Assembly (NCBI GenBank): GCA_947259065.1
Contig: CAMYLH010000009.1
Span: forward strand, 1 to 35,280
DNA length: 35,280 nucleotides
Direction: 5' to 3'
Source: an uncultured Desulfobacterales bacterium
GTDB lineage: Bacteria; Desulfobacterota; Desulfobacteria; Desulfobacterales; JAFDCJ01
Under the pieces are notes generated by a model. The model was given only the letters and a program-made list of their open reading frames with translations. It searched no databases and was not told the origin of the DNA. Of the stretch, positions 1 through 9,041 are shown in pieces. Position 1 is the stretch's first letter; each line of letters opens with the position of its first letter. A program made the translations under genes and the position numbers.

Positions 1-2
1 TT

Positions 3-2042
3 TCCTTCGAGTTTTTCAAAAAAAATATGAGCAATATTAGTGGATTGAACGGTGACGTCGCAGTAAATAACTTGGCAATAAACGGCCCATTATTCCGCCC
101 CATGAATTGGCGTTTCCAAACTCGCGGTGTAGTCAACAAACTAATCTTAACCTCAGAAATGCTAACCAATGCCTTGCAGATCAACCGGGGGCACTTCACA
201 TGGCAGGGGACTAAGATCACTTTCAGTGGTGTGGATGCCTCCCTGGGAAAATCGTCCATGCAAAGGGTGGCCGGCGATGTTAACTGGACGAAAGCGCCGG
301 TGTTCTCAACCCGATCGGGCCGGGCCTTGTTCCACCTTGAAGATATAAGCCCGTTAATCTTTTCTTCTAAAAACATGCCGACAGTCCTCGACCGGTTTAA
401 ACCCATAAGCGGCTCACTGGCTTTTAAAGGCATGACGGCCAGTGGCCCTATTTCGAAACCATCGTTTGGACAAGTGTCATTTTCCGCTGACGTCGAGCAG
501 ATCATGCTTCACTCCAAAGGATTACCGGGCCCTTTGCGTGTTGACCAAGGTAAAATCTCATGGGGCAAGAACCGGTTCGTCTTAAAAGAGATCGATGCCT
601 CATTGGCAAACTCCACGATTTCCCGATTTTCTGCCGGCTTTGATCTCGGGAAATCGCCCACCTTTGAGGTTCATTCCCAATCCATGGTGCTCGTCGCGGA
701 TCAAGTCTATCCCTGGTTGTTGTCTTTTAACAAAACTGACACCTTTTTTGAGGATTTTTCAATAACCCAAGGAAAGCTTTATCTATCAGGTATAGACCTG
801 ACAGGTCCCTTGCTTTTACCGGCCCGGTGGCATTACGCTTTGATCGGCAACATGAAAGACCTTGTCCTCATTTCGGATGCCTTGGGAGATCCGGTAAAGG
901 TCAACAACGGTTCATTTCAACTGACCACTGACACCACCCCGCAAGTTGCCCGCAACAGGGTCCGGATGAATGCAATGGATTTAACCTGGGGGGAAAATTC
1001 TCTGACACTGACTGGAGAAATGGTGTTACAAAAAAATAAGACCTTGCTGGACCTGATCCTCACCGCAGACGCCATTGACTGGGATCAGGTTAATCGCATT
1101 TTCGATTATGCAGAAAAAAAGAGTAACGTGCCGGACAACCGTCTCAATAAATGGGATTTGCAGGGAATCATTAAAGTTCAGGCCGATCTCTTTAACTATG
1201 AACCGTATTCCGTGAGCCCCCTGAAAGCCGATGTCTCATTTGAACCGGACCATGTGGCGATTACTGTCAATGAAGCGGTTTTGTGCAGCATATCCTTTCA
1301 AGGCCGGCTGAAGGTTAAAGCGCAGACACTGGAAATATTTCTGGTCCCTACCGCCGTGAATCAAATGCTCGCCCCTGCCGCTTCCTGCTTTGCCAATCAA
1401 AAGAATTTGGCAGAGGGTACGTTTGATTTAAATGGTCAGCTCTTATCAAAAAGCAAACCGGATGAATTCTTACGGTCCATGACCGGAGAGATGACATTCA
1501 CCGCCGAGAAGGGTCGAATTTATCGGTTTGGTCTCCTGGCTAAGATTCTTTCGATTTTAAATGTTACCGAAATTTACCGCGGAGAAGTCCCGGACCTGAT
1601 CGGTGAGGGTTTTGCTTACAATAAAATAACGATCAGTGCGGACCTTGAAGGCGGCAAACTTATCATGCAAGAATGTGCCATCGATGGCGTGTCAATGGGA
1701 ATTGCCTGCGAAGGCAACATCGACCTTTCCGAAAAAAAGATGGATCTTACGGTCTTGGTCGCGCCTTTAAAAACTGTGGATCGCATCGTGAAATTTTTGC
1801 CTTTGATCGGGCATATTTTAGGTGGCACACTGATTTCAATTCCCTTCAGCGCCAAAGGGGATTTAGCAGACCCCTACGTCATACCCCTTCATCCTGCGGC
1901 GGTTGGCTCCGGCGTGCTGGGCATTCTGGAACGAACCTTAAAACTTCCGATCACCATCATACAGCCTGTATTTTCTTCAGGGAAAACTGAAAAAAAAGAA
2001 CAGAACGCAGATGATAAGCCGGAATCATCCGGAGTTCCTTGA
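3..2042 (+). CDS. AsmA-like C-terminal region protein (envelope biogenesis type), probably 5' truncated by window edge
   Basis: ORF open to the window start (codons in frame from position 3 with no stop before the ATG at 27); repetitive beta-rich sequence and C-terminal block GRIYRFGLLAKILSILNVTEIYRGEVPDL...GTLISIPFSAKGDLADPYVIPLHPAAVGSGVLGILERTLKLP typical of AsmA-like C-terminal domains. Confidence 0.75.
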   Translation, partial: SFEFFKKNMSNISGLNGDVAVNNLAINGPLFRPMNWRFQTRGVVNKLILTSEMLTNALQINRGHFTWQGTKITFSGVDASLGKSSMQRVAGDVNWTKAPVFSTRSGRALFHLEDISPLIFSSKNMPTVLDRFKPISGSLAFKGMTASGPISKPSFGQVSFSADVEQIMLHSKGLPGPLRVDQGKISWGKNRFVLKEIDASLANSTISRFSAGFDLGKSPTFEVHSQSMVLVADQVYPWLLSFNKTDTFFEDFSITQGKLYLSGIDLTGPLLLPARWHYALIGNMKDLVLISDALGDPVKVNNGSFQLTTDTTPQVARNRVRMNAMDLTWGENSLTLTGEMVLQKNKTLLDLILTADAIDWDQVNRIFDYAEKKSNVPDNRLNKWDLQGIIKVQADLFNYEPYSVSPLKADVSFEPDHVAITVNEAVLCSISFQGRLKVKAQTLEIFLVPTAVNQMLAPAASCFANQKNLAEGTFDLNGQLLSKSKPDEFLRSMTGEMTFTAEKGRIYRFGLLAKILSILNVTEIYRGEVPDLIGEGFAYNKITISADLEGGKLIMQECAIDGVSMGIACEGNIDLSEKKMDLTVLVAPLKTVDRIVKFLPLIGHILGGTLISIPFSAKGDLADPYVIPLHPAAVGSGVLGILERTLKLPITIIQPVFSSGKTEKKEQNADDKPESSGVP

Positions 2043-2156
2043 CTTTTCCCTGTTTATACTCATATTTTAGGAGCTTAGCCACTAAGACGCGAAAGCACAA
2101 AACAAGTAAATATTCAATCATTTAAAAAATAACTGAATCTGCAAAGGAGGTCCATC

Positions 2157-2378
2157 ATGGCATATACATGTAAAAATTGTGGGGCGCTGGCGAATGAGCC
2201 GGGTCATTTATGTAATCCTTGTGGCGATGCAAAAAAATGCAGCTTCTGCGGTACCCCGGAGGTTGAGGCCGCTCACATGTGTAAAGACAAACTGGCCTCG
2301 ATGAAATATGTTTGTGACGGTTGTGGCCGTGTCGCCATGGAAGAGAACCATCTGTGCAAACCCTCACCCATAGGTTGA
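2157..2378 (+). CDS. small Cys/His-rich putative zinc-binding protein, three CxxC-X8-HxC modules
   Basis: 73 aa; strong SD AAAGGAGG at 2144-2151; modules CKNCGALANEPGHLC, CSFCGTPEVEAAHMC, CDGCGRVAMEENHLC; followed by a good intrinsic terminator. Confidence 0.85.
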   Translation: MAYTCKNCGALANEPGHLCNPCGDAKKCSFCGTPEVEAAHMCKDKLASMKYVCDGCGRVAMEENHLCKPSPIG

Positions 2379-2404
2379 CAATTACAGACCATATATTGTA
2401 GACA

Positions 2405-2431
2405 GCGGCAGTCATCTGCCGCTTTTTTTTT
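2405..2431 (+). terminator. rho-independent terminator of the zinc-module gene
   Basis: perfect 7-bp stem GCGGCAG/CTGCCGC, TCAT loop, followed by 9 T. Confidence 0.9.
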
Positions 2432-2468
2432 GAGGTTGATAAATATATGATGTTGCTCTGAATACTTA

Positions 2469-3476
2469 GTGGGAATGGATAATAAAATGGAATCTATCCG
2501 CATATTGGGCACAGGTTCTTATTTACCGCCAACGATATTAACGAATTATGATCTTGAAAAAAGTGGGCTCGACACGACCCATGAATGGATTGTTCAACGC
2601 ACCGGTATCAGCGAAAGAAGGATCGCCGAGGCCGGTGAAACGGCTTCCGATCTGGCTTACCAGGCATCTATGAGAGCCCTTGAAATGGCTGGTATGGCCT
2701 CTGAAGAGATGGATCTGATTATCGTGGCCACGATCACACCGGACACCTGCTGTCCTTCGGCTGCCAACTGGTTGCAGGCCAAGCTGAATGCCCCCCGGGC
2801 GGTGACATTTGATGTGACCGCAGCCTGTTCCGGATTTATCTTTGGCTTAAATGTCGCCGAGCAATATTTAAAGAATAAAACTTATAAAAATGTTTTGGTA
2901 GTGGCCGCTGAAATCATGTCCCGTACCCTCAATTGGAAGGATCGTGCCACCTGTATTCTTTGGGGTGATGGGGCCGGAGCCGCTGTCCTCAGCCAGGGCG
3001 GCAACTCCCATGAAATCCTGTCTACTCATATACACACCGACGGCGCCAAAGGCCAGGATTTGTTAATGCCGGGCGGTGGTTCAAAGACCACGCCCATAAG
3101 TCATGAAAGCGTGGACAAGGGGTTGCATTACCTCAACATGATTGAAGCCAACCTGAGTTTCCGGGTGGCCGTCAGGCGCTTTATCGAGTCCATCAAAGAA
3201 CCGATCGAATACAATCATCTTAAGCTGGAAGACATCAACTGGATCATACCGCACCAGGCCAATGTTCGTATGTTTAAAAACATTGCAAAATCTTTAAAAA
3301 TTCCATTCAAGAAATTTTATTTGACCCTGCAAAAATACGGCAACATCTCCTCGGCATCCTGTGCCATCTCTCTGGATGAGGCAGTACGCGACGGCAGCAT
3401 TCAACCCGGCAATCTGGTTTGTATGCCGGTGTTCGGGGGCGGGTTGACCTGGGGCAGCGCCCTGATCAGGTGGTAA
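2469..3476 (+). CDS. 3-oxoacyl-ACP synthase III family protein (FabH-like)
   Basis: KAS III motifs: active-site Cys in VTAACSGF, IPHQANVRM His, YGNISSAS Asn, GGGLTWGSALIRW C-terminus; GTG start at 2469 or internal ATG at 2475/2487. Confidence 0.9.
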   Translation: MGMDNKMESIRILGTGSYLPPTILTNYDLEKSGLDTTHEWIVQRTGISERRIAEAGETASDLAYQASMRALEMAGMASEEMDLIIVATITPDTCCPSAANWLQAKLNAPRAVTFDVTAACSGFIFGLNVAEQYLKNKTYKNVLVVAAEIMSRTLNWKDRATCILWGDGAGAAVLSQGGNSHEILSTHIHTDGAKGQDLLMPGGGSKTTPISHESVDKGLHYLNMIEANLSFRVAVRRFIESIKEPIEYNHLKLEDINWIIPHQANVRMFKNIAKSLKIPFKKFYLTLQKYGNISSASCAISLDEAVRDGSIQPGNLVCMPVFGGGLTWGSALIRW

Positions 3477-3530
3477 CGGTAGAACCCTTTAAATTCTAAC
3501 CGGCATAGCCGGTGGCTTATGAATTGAGTT
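3477..3530. repeat. dispersed hairpin repeat, copy 1
   Basis: cggtagaaccctttaaattctaaccggcatagccggtggcttatgaattgagtt; near-identical to 5465-5518 and 17399-17450. Confidence 0.9.
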
Positions 3531-3640
3531 AATCCTGGATTGGTGAAAATTACCCGCAACGTGTCCTCTAATTTTATTCCCATCTGCGGATATCCGTTTT
3601 CAGGTTTTAGCTCTGCTGCTGGCCGTTGCAACCTGAAATC

Positions 3641-5242
3641 TTAATGACGCTTCTTCACCAGCCGATTTACCAACTCCTTGATTTCTTTTATTTTTAAACC
3701 ATAACCGGCACCCAGCAAAATTAACAAAAAAATCGCACCGGTTAGAGCACACATCATCAAGCTTCCCTTAAACGTAGTGGAGTCAATCCAATCTAACACC
3801 ACAGATTTAAACCACATCAAAAAAATTCCCGTCAGCGCGGCAAATCCTATCATCTTTATATAAAAGGAATATACCTTGCGGCTTCCTGTGTTGTTGCTCC
3901 GTTTATTCCATAGTACATATAAAACGGTAACCTGAAAGATACCAGACAGTGAAATCGCCAGAGCGACGCCATTGGTACCCATTACATTTAAACCCATCAT
4001 ATACAAAGGGATACTCAGCAAAACCGCAATTGTTCCGTAAATTGCCGGAAAAAGCGTGTCCTGTGCGGCATAATATGCTCGGGGTACAATCGTGTTGGCG
4101 GCGAAGCCAAAGGCACCAACCAAAAGAAAAATTAAGACAGCAGCGAGATGATCGGTAGCGGCGGCATCAAACTTTCCTCGCTGGAAAAGGATCAGAACAA
4201 CCTCATGTCTGAGAACCATCAGCAACACCGAAAACGGGATAACCAATGACAAGTACCGCAGGGTATTATTTAGCAACTGATTCATTTCATGCATTTTGTT
4301 TTCAGCGACCAAGCGAGCCATAAATGGATAGGAAGCCACACCCACGGCTTGACCAAAAAACGCAACCAGCAGCATCATGGTCCTCAATCCGTACTCCAAA
4401 TCTGCAATACTCCCGGGTGGTAGATATGACCCAAAAAAGAGCTTAAAAATCTCCATCGAAAAAAACATGGTAAGACCGAACATCAGGGGTAAGGTCAACA
4501 TTACGTATTTTTTCAGATCAGGATGTTTGAAATCAAAAGTCATAGTCAATTTCATACCAACTCTTCGAGCACCCCAATACTGGACTGCAAAATTACCGGT
4601 AAATGCGCCTGCCAGAACCCCCCATGAAAAGCCTTCCATACCGAAGCGAGAGCTCAAAAAAAGTCCTCCGGCAATAATTCCCAGATTATACAAGATCGGT
4701 GCCAAGGCCGGTATTAAAAATTTCTCCTTGGCAAACTGAACCGCCATAAAAAGCCCGCCGGTAAAAAAGAAAAACTGGGCCGGTATAATGATACGCGTCA
4801 TCCGGATGACATCTTCTCTGAAAACCGGATCCGGGCGACCCCGCGCAACCACAGCCACAAGTTCAGGAGCAAATATATATGCAATACCGATAAACAACAA
4901 AAGCAGACTTCCAAACCCGGTCAACACAATAGAAAAGACTCGCCATCCTTCAGTTTCCTGGTTTTCTGCCAAATAACGGGAGAAAATCGGAATGAAGGTG
5001 ATGGAAAGAAACCCGCTGGCAACCATATGGTTTAATATTTCAGGGATAAAAAAAGCCACCTGATAGGCGTCAACTTCTCCGCTGCGTCCTCCGACATAGG
5101 CAATGACCATCAGCCGGAAAAACCCGAAGAGACGGCTTAAAAAAACCGAAGCCATCATAATGACGGCGGCAATTCCGACTTTTCTATATAAAGAACTCGG
5201 CATGGGCACGGTTGTGGTTCGTAATGTGCAATCCTGGAGCAC
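3641..5242 (-). CDS. murJ: murein biosynthesis integral membrane protein MurJ (MviN family lipid II flippase)
   Basis: multi-TM MOP-family protein; ASVFLSRLFGFFRLMVIAYVGGRSGEVDAYQVAFFIPEILNHMVASGFLSITFIPIFSRYL N-terminus typical of MurJ; real start may be the internal Met near 5203. Confidence 0.9.
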   Translation of the reverse strand: MLQDCTLRTTTVPMPSSLYRKVGIAAVIMMASVFLSRLFGFFRLMVIAYVGGRSGEVDAYQVAFFIPEILNHMVASGFLSITFIPIFSRYLAENQETEGWRVFSIVLTGFGSLLLLFIGIAYIFAPELVAVVARGRPDPVFREDVIRMTRIIIPAQFFFFTGGLFMAVQFAKEKFLIPALAPILYNLGIIAGGLFLSSRFGMEGFSWGVLAGAFTGNFAVQYWGARRVGMKLTMTFDFKHPDLKKYVMLTLPLMFGLTMFFSMEIFKLFFGSYLPPGSIADLEYGLRTMMLLVAFFGQAVGVASYPFMARLVAENKMHEMNQLLNNTLRYLSLVIPFSVLLMVLRHEVVLILFQRGKFDAAATDHLAAVLIFLLVGAFGFAANTIVPRAYYAAQDTLFPAIYGTIAVLLSIPLYMMGLNVMGTNGVALAISLSGIFQVTVLYVLWNKRSNNTGSRKVYSFYIKMIGFAALTGIFLMWFKSVVLDWIDSTTFKGSLMMCALTGAIFLLILLGAGYGLKIKEIKELVNRLVKKRH

Positions 5243-5464
5243 AGTCCAGGTTACTGATTAACTTTTTAAATTTGGTCTGCCTTATCAAAAAGTGACCGAG
5301 AAGGCAAAGGATTAGGAAAATGTTTTGATCATTGGAATTTCGAATTTTGATGCTATTTATAATTTGAGTATTGTGATTTGGAATTTTAGTGCACTATCCG
5401 GTAAAGTAAATCGCCTCTAACTGAATCAATCAGCTTTGCACCATGAAGCATGCCCTCGCTGTAT

Positions 5465-5518
5465 CGGTAGAACCTTTTAAATTCTCACCGGCATCGCCGG
5501 TGGCTTATGAATTGAGTT
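5465..5518. repeat. dispersed hairpin repeat, copy 2
   Basis: cggtagaaccttttaaattctcaccggcatcgccggtggcttatgaattgagtt; similarity to copy 3 extends upstream (gcatgccctcgc.gta) to about 5438. Confidence 0.9.
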
Positions 5519-5622
5519 AGAGTTGACGATGACCTTCTCCTGAAGACAAAGCTCTGCCTTGACACGAGCGAGGATTTTATTTATGATTGGAAAACCTTAA
5601 AAACCGAGCTCTCCGATAAACC

Positions 5623-7113
5623 ATGCCGGGCAAACAATACATCCCACAGAAATTCACCGCACTGCTGATATACGGCCGCCCGCCCCTTGTGTTCGGCGGA
5701 ATGTTGTGTGCCATTGCCGTTATGTGGACACGCAGCCCGGTATTGTACATCCTGGGGGTCGTCTTCTTGTTTGTTTCAATGACCTTCGATCTCGTGGACG
5801 GATGGTTTGCCGCGCGCTTTCATCCCCATCCCGTCATGGCAAATCTCGCTGACCGTATTATGGACAAAGTGGTTTGTTCGATCATTTTTCCCCTGGTTGC
5901 CGTCGGCACCATGTGGCGCATCCATATGATTGCACCGGATATTAACAGGGCGGAACTGTTACACGCGATTCTGGTGATGATATTAACGGTAACCGTGCTG
6001 ATTCGCGACAACTTTGCTAATTTTATGCGCGGTTTTGCGATCCGCAGCGATCAAGATCCCGAAGACAGCGAATTTACCCGGTTGAGAACCATCGTCTCGG
6101 CCCCGGTTGGAGCGCTTCTTTACGCCTATGCCTTTTATGTTCCTGAAGGGCCGCAAACCCGTATTTACTCATCAATTTCATGGTTTGGGAATCTACCGTT
6201 ACGGGGTCTGTTTTTCATTGAAATTATTTTTCTGGTCATCAATCTGGGCTCCATTGCCCTGTATTGCCGAAAATACGGCAGCCTTTGCTTGGACGAGCTC
6301 TGCCTGGGCAACGAACGACTTCGCCGCCGAATTTTAGCCTTTTTTCCCAATGCACTGACGGTCATGAATGCCATGATGGGGTTGCTGGCGGTATTTTTTG
6401 CATACCAGGGACGGATACGGGAGGCTTATTTGTTCTTAATCGGTGCCGCCATGTTCGACAAGCTCGATGGCGCCCTGGCGCGCAAACTGGGCCTGACCGA
6501 GCCGCTGCCCGTGGAAAATGAGCAGACCCACAATATCAGTCTGGGGGGGATTTTGGATGACATTGCCGATTTGGTCAGTTTCTGCATTGCGCCCGCCTGG
6601 ATTTTTTATGTCGTCCTTTCGGCATTCTCAGACCCCATCGTCCAGAAAATTCCCCTGGCTCTAATCGCCTGGGGATATGCCTCTCTGGGGCTCGTTCGGC
6701 TGATTTATTTTACCTTGGATAAAAATCCAATTCCGGGATTTTTCAAAGGCATGCCGACGCCGGCCGCTGCCATGCTGACCGTGGCGCCCCTGATCATTTT
6801 TGCGCAGGCCGTTAGCGAGGCCTCCCCATGGGCTCAGTTCTGGGGCATTTTCTGTTGCGCAATGATGATATTTACGGCGATCTTAATGAATTTTTATCCC
6901 ATTCGCTATCTGCACCTGGGACGATTCATGAGCCGACATCCCTGGTTTACCCGCCTGTCGTTATTGTTGTTTGTCTCCGTGTTCACACCTTATTTCGGTC
7001 ACGTCGCTGTTCTTTATATGTTCCTGTACACACTCTCGCCTTTCATTACCTGGCGAATCGACCCGCAGGTAGCCGCCCGCGAAAACCGCACCAAAACCGC
7101 CGGGGTGCACTAA
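5623..7113 (+). CDS. tandem-domain CDP-alcohol phosphatidyltransferase family membrane protein
   Basis: two CDP-AP-like motifs: divergent DLVDGWFAARFHPHPVMANLADRIMDKVV and PssA-like DKLDGALARKLG...LGGILDDIADLVSFCIAPAW; multi-TM. Confidence 0.8.
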   Translation: MPGKQYIPQKFTALLIYGRPPLVFGGMLCAIAVMWTRSPVLYILGVVFLFVSMTFDLVDGWFAARFHPHPVMANLADRIMDKVVCSIIFPLVAVGTMWRIHMIAPDINRAELLHAILVMILTVTVLIRDNFANFMRGFAIRSDQDPEDSEFTRLRTIVSAPVGALLYAYAFYVPEGPQTRIYSSISWFGNLPLRGLFFIEIIFLVINLGSIALYCRKYGSLCLDELCLGNERLRRRILAFFPNALTVMNAMMGLLAVFFAYQGRIREAYLFLIGAAMFDKLDGALARKLGLTEPLPVENEQTHNISLGGILDDIADLVSFCIAPAWIFYVVLSAFSDPIVQKIPLALIAWGYASLGLVRLIYFTLDKNPIPGFFKGMPTPAAAMLTVAPLIIFAQAVSEASPWAQFWGIFCCAMMIFTAILMNFYPIRYLHLGRFMSRHPWFTRLSLLLFVSVFTPYFGHVAVLYMFLYTLSPFITWRIDPQVAARENRTKTAGVH

Positions 7114-7114
7114 T

Positions 7115-8563
7115 TTAGAAGTTAAAAAAGACACCATCATCCTTCACCGCCACGGGTTCAGGCTCCGCCCAACCGCCACCCAGTGCACGGTGAAGCGCAA
7201 CCCGGTTTCTCATAATTGCCAGATCAACAAGGGCCAGACTGTCTTCCGCCTGAAAGCGCGTAATCTGTGCGTTGAGCACGTCCAGATAGATGACAAGGCC
7301 ACGGATATAGCGATCCTCGGCCACCTGCTGGGTCGCACGGGCCTCCTCAAGAAATTTCAGCTCCCGCTGCCGACGTTCAAGTTGCTGTTTGCGGGTCAGC
7401 AGTGCTCTTTCTACTTCGCCAAACGCAGCCAGCACAGTTTGCACATATTCGGCAACCCCCTGCTGATATCTGGCCTCCGCCGCCCGCTGTCCAGCTTTGA
7501 GCCTGCCGGCATCAAAAACAGGCTGGACAAGGCCGGTCGTCAGGTTCCAGATGATATTTTCTGACCGCAGGAGCTTATTTAAGTCCTCGCTGGTCCAACC
7601 ATATCCACCGGTCAAGGTAATGGTGGGAAGGCGCGCCGCTTTAGCCACACCGACACGTTCGTTCAAGGCCTTTAACTGTTCCTCGGCAGCTCTGATGTCA
7701 GGCCGTCGCATCAGCAAATCGGAGGGAAGCCCCGGTGGCACCGACGCCAGCCGTTGGTAATAATCTTCCGGTTGCAGACGCTTCGGTCGGGTTACTGGAT
7801 ATCGTCCTCTCAAGACGGACAGCTCTTGCTGAATGATGCCCATCTCCTGTTCAAATTGGGGAACGAGGGTTTGCGCCTGGGCTAAAACGCGTCTGGCCTG
7901 CCGCACATCCAGGACAGACGTCAAACCGCGCTCGTAGCGTGTTTCAACAAATTGCAGACTGAGACGAAACGCTTCAATACTCTGTGCGGCAATCTGCAGC
8001 CGCCTTTCCAATGCCTCCATTTCCAGATAAAGGGTAATCGCTTCAGCGACGACGCTCTGGGCCAGGGTTCGCCGCGCCTCTTCCTCCTGTAATATATCCT
8101 CCCAGGCAGCTCGGGAAGCTTTCGCCAGCCGGCTCCAGAGGTCCACCTCGAAGGAGGCCGGCGCCGACAGGTCATAGGTATCGACGATAGTGCCTGATTG
8201 AGACCCTCCGCCTGCGATCTGTCGCCGATCCTTGGTACCGGAAATCCCTACGCTGGGGAATCGATCGGACCGAACCTGGACATAACGGGCGCGGGCTTCT
8301 AAAACTCGTGCGGCTGCCCGCTTGATGTCCCAGTTATGTTTAAGGACCTCGTCGACCAACTGGTCGAGCTCCGAATCGCCGAAAACCTCCCACCAGCGAT
8401 CCCCGGCCTCTATCAACTCGGTTTCAGTCGGCGCATACTCGTATGATTTCGGCGTCTCAAATCCCAGTCCCGGCTGTGAATAATCGGGCCCCAGATTGAT
8501 GCAGCCATATAGAATAAAGATAATAGCCACTGCCGAAACGCCCCACCTAATTTTATACCTCAC
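7115..8563 (-). CDS. RND efflux system outer membrane lipoprotein (NodT/OprM-type, TolC superfamily)
   Basis: GVAKAARLPTITLTGGYGW, GLPSDLLMRRPDIRAAEEQL, TSVLDVRQARRVLAQAQTLV are typical OMF motifs; lipobox ILYGC; GTG at 8563 preceded by GAGGAGG SD, so the 8677 ORF start is likely over-extended. Confidence 0.88.
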   Translation of the reverse strand: MRYKIRWGVSAVAIIFILYGCINLGPDYSQPGLGFETPKSYEYAPTETELIEAGDRWWEVFGDSELDQLVDEVLKHNWDIKRAAARVLEARARYVQVRSDRFPSVGISGTKDRRQIAGGGSQSGTIVDTYDLSAPASFEVDLWSRLAKASRAAWEDILQEEEARRTLAQSVVAEAITLYLEMEALERRLQIAAQSIEAFRLSLQFVETRYERGLTSVLDVRQARRVLAQAQTLVPQFEQEMGIIQQELSVLRGRYPVTRPKRLQPEDYYQRLASVPPGLPSDLLMRRPDIRAAEEQLKALNERVGVAKAARLPTITLTGGYGWTSEDLNKLLRSENIIWNLTTGLVQPVFDAGRLKAGQRAAEARYQQGVAEYVQTVLAAFGEVERALLTRKQQLERRQRELKFLEEARATQQVAEDRYIRGLVIYLDVLNAQITRFQAEDSLALVDLAIMRNRVALHRALGGGWAEPEPVAVKDDGVFFNF

Positions 8564-8685
8564 TTGCTGCCTCCTCTCTGTCGGCACGTATGCTGTTAAG
8601 GGAAAATTCAACCATGTGGCCAATTCATTTTTGTTTAGACTTGCTTTTTTCTCTCTTTGCCATGTGGTAGACCTCATGAGGATTC

Positions 8686-8719
8686 AAACGTTCGTATTAA
8701 TCGACCGTTTAGATGTCAA
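8686..8719 (-). promoter_or_regulatory. putative promoter with overlapping operator-like palindrome for the OMF gene
   Basis: minus strand: consensus -35 TTGACA (8714-8719), 17-nt spacer, TACGAA as weak -10 (8691-8696); imperfect 25-bp inverted repeat AAACGTTCGTATTAATCGACCGTTT at 8686-8710 (9 of 12 arm positions pair). Confidence 0.5.
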
Positions 8720-9041
8720 GCGAAATTTTTCATGGACAAATAAGGCAATCGGGATTAATTTGAACTTAAATTACAATATCCCATGATATCCAACACTATT
8801 GCCCTTGCAAGTTCGTTAAATATAGATTAATTAGGAATCATTACTAACTAAACAATTTAGAAATTTGATCCGGTTGACGCCAGGAAACACAAAGTCAATT
8901 TGCGTCATTGAGTATTCACGCGATGATGTGGCCATGATAGCTCGCTGAACCTGTCGGCATACTGGCGGGAATGAAATCTTGGAAGGTTGGTTTATTGATA
9001 TTGATTAAAATTGAACCGGTATCTGTTGGCAGGAAATCTGG

